A stretch of 64,000 bases of DNA, from contig CM060109.1 in NCBI GenBank assembly GCA_030522415.1, positions 38,313,392-38,377,391 of the forward strand, written 5' to 3'. This document shows, one piece after another, positions 57,235 to 64,000 of this stretch (position 1 is the stretch's first letter; each line of letters starts with the position of its first letter). This DNA is from Channallabes apus. Its lineage: Eukaryota; Chordata; Actinopteri; Siluriformes; Clariidae. The notes beneath the pieces were generated by a model. The model saw nothing but the letters and a program-made list of their open reading frames with translations. It made no database searches and had not been told where the DNA came from. The position numbers and the translations under genes were made by a program.

Positions 57235-57640
57235 CCGGCTCCTCCTTGATCCTCGGCTCGGTTCTCAACTCTCATCAGTCGCTCTCCGTTAAAATGTCAC
57301 TTTCTCAAACCTTAAAACACATCCCTGTCCCTCTGCTTTCCACATCGTTTCCCACCCAGACAAGCTGCTTGTGTCCCGCTTTGCTTTGAAACTCAGAATC
57401 CTGCGACTCCTACCATTTCCGCCCCTTTTCTCTCTAGCTGTCCTGCTGCAGTCAACAGTCGCTCCTCTGTTCCGGATCCCCGCCTGGACACACTTGCTCT
57501 TTAGCTCTGCAGTGGAAGACAGCAGAGAGACTACATATTCCAGTCATGACACGATGGGCCGAGTCAATGCCAATAATCGCCCCCTGCGCTCCGCTTTCAC
57601 ACACTGCGCAGCTTTCTCAACGCGTCCACGCTGGACAGGG
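57235..57640 (-). promoter_or_regulatory. cobll1: cobll1 exon 1a and CpG-rich promoter
   Basis: Strong minus-strand donor GGAGCCGG/GTGAGT at 57,235. Upstream DNA is GC- and CpG-richer than the surroundings (ccgcctggacacacttgc, ctttcacacactgcgcag, caacgcgtccacgctggaca). Joined to exon 1b, the last 41 nt of exon 1a are in frame from an ATG at 57,275 in weak context, with an upstream in-frame stop. The transcription start is not determinable; about 57,300-57,600 is likely. Confidence 0.6.
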
Positions 57641-57739
57641 CTCGTACTTTCCGCCCCAGCAAAAATGAAGAGTGAATAATGTGCTGTGCTTAAAGCCCAC
57701 ACACAATAGGCACAATATGCACGACACAAAGACTTAATG

Positions 57740-58160
57740 TGGCACAGTAATGTCACTGCTTGTCTGAAAAAAAGAAAAGAAAAAAACTTCTCTTGTGTCT
57801 TTTTGTCACTGCTTTTGGACATCTTTGAATGAAGTCCCTGCTAATGTTCTATTTTTTTTTCTTACTGCTTTGAACTTCTCTGAATAAAGTCACTGCTCCT
57901 GTTCATCCTGACATTTTTTTTACTGCTTTTGGTCTTCTTGGAATAAAACACTTTTGTGCCATTTTCCCCACTGCCACAATTTTGTCACTGTTCATGAGAC
58001 ATTTATTTTTGTTCTTCTTTGAATAAAGCCACTGCTCCTGTGCTATTTCTTCCACTGCTTTTGATCTTGTCTCAGTAAGGTACTGTACTGCTCCTGTGCA
58101 ATTTTTTCACTGCTTCTCACTGCTTTGTTCATTGAATAAAGTCACTGCTAGTGCACCTAC
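57740..58160 (+). repeat. Degenerate minisatellite with repeated AATAAA
   Basis: Five or six diverged units, 52-80 bp apart, each containing a version of ttctttgaataaagtcactg followed by ctcctgtgc and a T-run ending in cactgctttt. Begins just upstream of the cobll1 promoter. Confidence 0.8.
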
Positions 58161-58453
58161 CATAATGTAATAAAATACTAAACACACTGTAATACTAAAT
58201 ACGGTTTTAAGTGCCGTTAGAGCTGCATGGTTTGCCTCCCCCAATTGTCCATAAACGAAGCTCTGGAGAATTTCTTGCCCAACAGTGACATCCTCTGGCA
58301 CAAATGCTGCACAGCTCGAGAGCAAAGCTACAGTGCTCCGATGTCTACAGTATATTTTATATATTTTTTCTTCTTTAGCACTGCTGGCCCATTTCAGGGA
58401 TGGCTTTAAAATGTGTACGAGGGCGGAAAACCTTAAACATTGCAGGGTACTTT

Positions 58454-59255
58454 TACGGAGCCCCTAAAGGGACACTGAGGAGGGTGAAAAATTCGTTGTG
58501 GAAAAAGAATAGAGGTAAAAAAAAATAATAATAATTTTAATTCGTTAAGTGGAAAAAAAAATAGGGGGCAAAAAAAAACCGGGATATGAGGGGAAAAAAC
58601 TGGAGAGAAAAAAACGGGACATAGAATGAAAAGAAATCCAGACCATGTAACTCGTATTTCCGGTGCCAAAATACGTAAAAGGGCAAGCTCCGAGTACATA
58701 CTGAATGTCTTTATAATTTAGGCCAAGATGAAGGTAAATCTCAGCTGCTCAGAATTCTACTCAATAATTCTCTCCATGCCTGTTTAACAATATCCGAGTA
58801 TTATCTTTCACCCCCCGAAAAAAAAAGCTTCTTCTTCTTAATTTTTTTTAGCAGTTGGCAGCCAGTCTTATGTGCATTACTGACCCCGGCTGGACTGGAG
58901 CGATATTACACAGACAAGGATCAAACTTATAGGAGCATTTCTGCCACCTGCTGGACTAAATCGGCAACGCTTAAGAGTCTAGTTTTGCGAGATCTCGCGA
59001 ACTTTTTGAAAAAAAAAATTTCCTAGCTTAATTTTTTTCCATCCATATCATGTTAGGCTATTTATTTATTCTTTTTTTGCCTCGCATTTATTATTATAAT
59101 TTTTTGCCTAGCATTTGTTTTATCTCACATTTTCTTTTTTCTTTTTTTTTTTGCCTCAATTTTTTTTCCCCCTGGCATTTTTTTCCCAAGGTGGAATTGT
59201 TTTTTTTTCTCCAAAGTTAAGTTTTTTCCACCCATGTCCCTTTAGGGTCTCCGTA
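58454..59255. mobile_element. 802-bp inverted-repeat element with 6-bp target duplication
   Basis: Flanked by TACTTT at 58,448-58,453 and 59,256-59,261. Ends are TACGGAG(C/A)CCCTAAAGGGAC inverted repeats followed on both sides by purine- or pyrimidine-rich runs that remain complementary for over 200 bp (left GGAAAAA..., right ...TTTTTCC). No protein coding. Superfamily undetermined; 6-bp duplications are unusual among common fish transposons. Confidence 0.7.
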
Positions 59256-59261
59256 TACTTT

Positions 59262-60110
59262 AGATACCCGGTGCAAAAAAACAACAACAACAACAGTTGT
59301 GTCAAGAAACGTATCGCCGTGTAGCCTGGAAACAACGAAGCTATTGAATAATAGTAACCGTTCTTAAAAATCAGTTAAAATATTTCTTCTAAAATTTAGT
59401 TGTAACCACTTACTGTTAGCCAGCCACTATTAAGAGTTAGTATGCTATGTCAGTATGGGAACTACAGTGATTCATGAAGAACATAGACAACGTTGAGCAT
59501 TTACAACTATTCTATTCTATACATCTTCACACATGTATGCTAGCTAGCCACATGTTAATTTGATAAAGTCAAGCTTTAAAAATAAACCTGTTATATTTAA
59601 CCCTTCTAGTCATTTAAGAGCAAAATGCATCCAGTCTGTAAAGAAACCTTGTAAAATTATATACTGTACATGGATTGAATGTACACCATGTCCACCATGT
59701 TAGACAGCATTAAATAAACTCCAATTATAGCCTAAATCTTGCTTATTGTAAAAATTGGGGTAATGTAGTTTTTGTGTGTGGATTATCTACTGTATGCTAA
59801 AATATTGCATCTCATTCTGACTTGCATTCAGTGTTCACAGGATAGACTCCAGTAACCCTGACATGGATAATGCAGTTACTGAAAATGAATGAAAAATTTA
59901 ATGAAATAAGTTCATATGGTTTTATAAGATATAAAGGATAACAGTATTGCCCTTTACATATACTTTTTTCTAGAGGCAAGTAAGAAGAAAATAAGCCATA
60001 ATAAGAAAGTAAGACATAATCAAAAAAAGTTAATATCTCAGAGGAATTTGAGATAATCAGAAATAGGCAGAAAGTTTTATTCAAGTATATAATACCTTCA
60101 GACATCTTGA
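59262..60110. other. Intergenic sequence, nothing recognised
   Basis: AT-rich DNA upstream of cobll1. No supported feature. Confidence 0.45.
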
Positions 60111-60114
60111 GAAA

Positions 60115-60345
60115 TTCATGCCTTGATCATAGTTTGGAGTTCTTTTGGTGACACAGTTGTATGTACTGTACTGTGTATATATAGCAGTAGATCCCAGCTA
60201 TACTCTGTATGGGATTACATGAAGAAACAAAGATTTGAGGCAGCCTACATCCACAGAAAATATGTGGTTAGTTCTCCAAGATGTACAGTATGGAACAACC
60301 TACCTGCAAAGGACTAAAAACTGTGTGGAAGTATACATAAATAAA
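60115..60345 (+). pseudogene. Tc1-like transposase C-terminal fragment
   Basis: The plus strand reads VWDYMKKQRFEAAYIHRKYV and ends WNNLPAKD, a Tc1-type C-terminal block. Its central part is repeated at 61,120-61,190. Confidence 0.6.
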
Positions 60346-60599
60346 TGTCACTGGTAGGTGAAGTAAATAACATTGATTATCCCCTTATATTGACATCTGT
60401 TCTTGAAGTGTGTTTGTGTGAAGCACGAAAAATGGGCATGATTAAGGATATGATAGAATTTACAAGAGCCACACTATGATGTGCAAAAAGCTGGGTTAAT
60501 GTATCTCCAAAATTACAGGGCGTCTGGGGTGTTTCTGGTATGCCATCATTACTTCCTACCAAAAGACGTCTCGTGTTAAAGTCACTGGCATCTAAGGCT

Positions 60600-61190
60600 C
60601 ATTAATCCACATGAAAAGCAAACGTTAGCCTGCTACTAACAGAAGAGCTACTGTAGCACAATTTTCTAAAAAGTATATTGCAGCTTGTTGTATATGGGGT
60701 GAGTAGCAACAAACAGACCCCAGTCCACTGCTGAAAGCTCCTACATATTTGGCTGTAGCAGGAGGCAGGTTGTTTGCAGAAGGGCTGGAGAGTGGTACAG
60801 TATGTACAGTACAATAAGGAGCATCTGCAGTCAACAGTGAAGCATGGTGAATGTTCCTAGTAGATTTGGGGCTGCATTTCTGTATATGGACTTGGAGATT
60901 TGGTCAGGAATAATGATGTCCTCAATGATGAGAAATACAGGCAGATTCTTATCCACTGTACAATACCATCAGGGAAATATCTTACTGGCCCCAAATTTAG
61001 TCTGCAGGAGGACAACAAGCATATAGCCAATGTCATGAAGAAGTATTGTATCTTCAGCATAGTGAATAACCTGGAGACCTGGAAGTGATTGTTTGGCCCC
61101 ACACAGCCCTGATTGCAACATTTTTCTAGTCTGTCTGGGATTACCTGAAGAAACAAGGATTTGAGGCAGCCTACATCTACAAAATATGGA
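60600..61190 (+). pseudogene. Tc1-like transposase relic
   Basis: Patches of Tc1 transposase on plus: tcaacagtgaagcatggtg (VKHG region) at 60,830, LQEDNKHIANVMKKY (the second-Asp QQDN block) at 61,005-61,050, and the C-terminal WDYLKKQGFEAAYI at 61,130-61,180. Stops and shifts throughout. Probably the same family as 60,115-60,345. Confidence 0.6.
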
Positions 61191-61199
61191 TGTTATTTT

Positions 61200-61545
61200 G
61201 ATACATAACACCTACCGGAAATTGTTTCAGACCAAGTATTCCCTGATGCAAGTGGCCTCTTTCAGCAGAATAATACACTGCAAAATATTTTATAAATGGT
61301 TTGAGGAACAAAATAAAGAGTTCAAGGTGTTGATCAATCGCACTCTGTGGGATGTGCTGGATTAACAAATCTGATCTACTGTATGAATGCCCCACCTTGC
61401 AACTTACATGTTGGTGCCAGACAACACAGCACAGTTTCAGAAATCTTGTGGAGTCCATGCCTTGGTTAAGGTTGTTTTGGTGACACAGAAGGGACCTACA
61501 CAATATTAGACAGGTGATTTTATTGTTTTGGCTGATCAGCATATA
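61200..61545 (+). pseudogene. Second Tc1-family transposase relic
   Basis: The plus strand reads LFQQNNTLQ at 61,248 (the QQDNAP region) and, further on, peptide scraps ending VESMPW/GPCLG-like before the terminus tgttttggctgatcagcata. This terminus is the inverse of the left end of the element at 13,409, so both belong to one family. Confidence 0.6.
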
Positions 61546-61552
61546 CTGTGTG

Positions 61553-61585
<33 letters not shown>
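61553..61585. repeat. (TG)n microsatellite
   Basis: About 33 bp of TG. Confidence 0.95.
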
Positions 61586-61587
<2 letters not shown>

Positions 61588-62845
61588 GCTTAATAATATT
61601 ACAGTTTATATGTGAGCCTTTTACCCTACCCCATTTTACTCTGAAACCAGTGATATGTTCAAAATAAATAGCACTCTAACTAGTCTGCAGAGAAGTTATT
61701 CATTAATTTATGCTGGAACTAAAAAGAGTATAAACTACTCTGCGGAATGAGGAAATAAGAAACATGGTAGATCTACTCTTTCCCATCGGTGTGTGTGGGT
61801 CCTAGGTTTCACCTGTCATACATCTGATAAGGAGCACTTGATTAATGCTTTTGTGGTAGATTAATACACACGTAAGGGGTATTTCACAATTTCTTCTCAC
61901 ACATTTCTTCCCACACTGTTTTATGTCAATCACTGTACTATTGTTAGTTTTATGGTATACCGTTTTTGGGACTGTCCCCTGAATCTCTTTTTGTTTAATA
62001 ACTAAATTCTAATGTCCTGTCGTTCTTGTTTGAGGCCAAATCAATATAAGCTATCTTCCGGGAACTTTTCATCTTGCAGAATTACTTATTATCATTGTTA
62101 TTAACCATAATGTTTATTTTATAGCCTTGCATACTTTTAATACACTAAAGAAGAAACATGCATAGGCAGTACTATATACGTCTCTCTGATCACAAAGGAC
62201 TTGCTTTATATGTTGACAGACAAAATGCTTGAAAAGTTTTTAATCAAAAGATTAAGATTATCCAAGAGACTTTTGACATCAAAACCTGATAAAAAAGATA
62301 TCAGGTAAAAAATATAAAAAATATATACAGTATATAAACCCATGGAGATAAAAATAAGAGGGATACTCAAGAATGCAGTGGAAAAAATGGGTCAAGCAAT
62401 CAAACAATCAAACTAATTCAAATAATAACTCCTAATTTTTTTCAACTGGTTTGCAGAGGAAAAAATATTAGCGTTCTTTAGCTATAATATATATGGGCAG
62501 CTTGTCTTGTCCTACTATACAGACCGGGGACTATTGAAATATGTTAAGCTATACTTTAAGCTGAGTCAGTAATGGAACACAGATACTGCACTTTTGTATG
62601 GCCAGTCCTGACTGCTGAATCAGTATGGAAGTATTTACAGTAATGAAGGGTTATTTTTTAATGAATAATGTTTCAAACTAACATCATTTTAATGGGAGGT
62701 TAAATGTAATAGAAATAACCACATCCCTTTTAGTGTCCCTTAATTTACAATGTAGTTCAGGTGATATAGACATAATGGATTCACGTACATCCTTAAATGA
62801 AAAAAAAAAGGCAACCAGTCCGCATGGATATTCTTCTTCTTCTTT
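61586..62845. other. Intergenic sequence, nothing recognised
   Basis: AT-rich; no supported feature. Confidence 0.45.
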
Positions 62846-62849
62846 TTCT

Positions 62850-63165
62850 TTAACTCGGATCTGTGTGCATGGAGTTTGCATGTTCTCTGTGTGCTTGGTT
62901 GGTTTCCTCCAGGTACTCCAGTTTCCTTCCACAGTCCCTAGACATATAGACTAGGCTAATTGGCATTTCCAAGTTGCCTGTAGTGTATGAATGAGTGTGA
63001 GAGTGTGATGTGCATGTACCCTGTAATGAGTTGGCACCCTGTCCTGGGTGTACCATGCCTTGTGCCCTAAGTCTCCTGGAATAGGCTGGAGGAGACCCCC
63101 TATATACAGGATAATGTAGTATAGATAAGTACAGTATAAGTAAGTGAGTGAGTGAGTGAGTATTA
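62850..63165 (+). repeat. tRNA-type SINE body and (GTGA)n tail
   Basis: Starts within the family body (ggatctgtgtgcatggagtt, gtttcctccaggtactccag, cacagtccctagacatatag) and ends with the segment ggaataggctggaggagacc and a (GTGA)n tract at 63,140-63,162. Head missing. Confidence 0.65.
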
Positions 63166-63334
63166 TGTATAATTATACATTCATGGGTTAAATTATGGCA
63201 TTTTGTTCACTAGGCACAAGAACTTGCAATCAATGTCAAACTGTTGTAGTGTGGGAGATTTTTAGGCTTCCACTTGTCCTATCCTATTTGACTGATCATT
63301 ATCAGTATGTAGATTTAAATGGTGATTATTCTGC

Positions 63335-64000
63335 ATGCTCTCTAGTGGAGTTCTACAGGGTTCAGTTTTAGGCCCACTGCTTTTTTCCCTTTGCATGCTT
63401 CCTTTGGGTAACATAATCCATAAGCATGGCATTCGTTTTCATTGTTTTGCTGACGACACACAGTTATATGTCTCAGCAAAACCAGATGAAATAAAACAGC
63501 TTACTAAAGTTGAGCAATGCTTAAAGGATATAAGAGACCAGATGCTAATTAATTTCCTTCTGCCTAATCCTGATAAGACAGAAGTTCTAGTCACAGGACC
63601 GCATGCAGCTAGAAGCAAGATTTTAGATCACACAGTAACTTTAGATGGCCTTTCTGTTCTATCTAGTAAGAGACTTCAGTGTGATTATAGATTCGAGTCT
63701 TTCATTTGAATCTCATGTAGAAAATATCACCAGGATAGCGTTCTTTCATATTATATTTCATATTATATTCATATAAATATTGCCAAGTTAAGTAATATAT
63801 TGTCACTCAACGATGCAGAAAAACTAGTCCATGCTAAGACTTACTGTCTGGTTGTTCAACTAGGTTCATAAACAAGCTTCAGTTAGTCCAGAATGCAGCA
63901 GCGAGAGTCCTCGCTAGAATCAGAAGATACGAGCACATCACCCCTATCTTATCTTCACTTCACCGGCTCCCTGTGAAATTTTAAAATACTACTTTTAACA
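63335..64000 (+). pseudogene. LINE reverse-transcriptase fragment
   Basis: A 124-codon open frame (63,335-63,709) with [20 protein letters not shown] and the catalytic FADD box in [12 protein letters not shown], then [16 protein letters not shown]. This is the palm domain of a non-LTR retrotransposon polymerase. Beyond the stop the text continues the domain in broken frames (63,880-63,970: KLQLVQNAAARVL-like, HITPILSSLHRLPVKF). Upstream of 63,335 the frame is shifted. It is a truncated, inactive copy running out of the window; family probably CR1/L2- or Rex-like. Confidence 0.85.

Noticed and set aside
57371..57822. Frames of 92-102 codons at the promoter
   Set aside because: They lie in the CpG-rich promoter/5-prime UTR region where random frames are long; no conserved content.

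Overview
The window looks like nuclear DNA of a teleost fish, probably an otophysan such as a catfish. It is AT-rich and intron-dominated, dense in CA/GA/AT microsatellites, and packed with Tc1/mariner, hAT and Harbinger-type DNA transposons and tRNA-derived SINEs. There are no operons, phage or CRISPR arrays. Almost every uninterrupted reading frame over 60 codons is either a cobll1 exon, a transposon relic, or chance.

The main gene is a cordon-bleu-like 1 (COBLL1) orthologue on the minus strand. It runs from a CpG-rich promoter at about 57.2-57.6 kb down to a stop codon at 13,153. I could place 12 coding exons. All have plausible splice sites and their phases match at every junction, predicting about 1,030 residues. 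Successive exons carry [21 protein letters not shown] basic-proline motifs, the ubiquitin-like Cobl domain, and a large 1.4-kb exon with the family's conserved EYIPK block. I could not find the C-terminal WH2 actin-binding module of the family; the last exon found ends in TGA directly against a strong splice donor.

Left of cobll1 (1-8.9 kb) are parts of a second minus-strand gene that I do not recognise. Two phase-matched exons lie at 350-458 and 1,859-2,096, with a candidate CpG-rich promoter and weak exons near 8.35-8.9 kb. The gene continues out of the window on the left.

Intron 1 of cobll1 (29.1-56.9 kb) is a transposon graveyard. It holds a mariner relic next to a 1-kb hAT element with an 8-bp target duplication (33.2-34.2 kb), deletion-derivative Tc1 copies (42.3-42.9 kb), rearranged Tc1 copies (45.9-47.2 kb), and a tRNA-Gly-headed SINE (47.7 kb). 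It also holds a P2RX7-like ORF repeat split by a Harbinger-type MITE (48.5-50.0 kb) and a 1.37-kb Tc1 with a deleted transposase centre (51.9-53.3 kb). The 8.3-kb intron between the KRKAPPPP exon and the next exon carries a nearly complete Tc1 element with about 210-bp inverted repeats (19.3-20.95 kb). Right of the promoter (57.6-64 kb) is intergenic: a degenerate minisatellite rich in AATAAA, an 802-bp inverted-repeat element with a 6-bp target duplication, Tc1 relics, and a LINE reverse-transcriptase fragment at the right edge.

No new defence or metabolic system was seen. The most useful observations are the cobll1 gene model with its ambiguous ends and cassette exon, and several transposon structures with exact boundaries.
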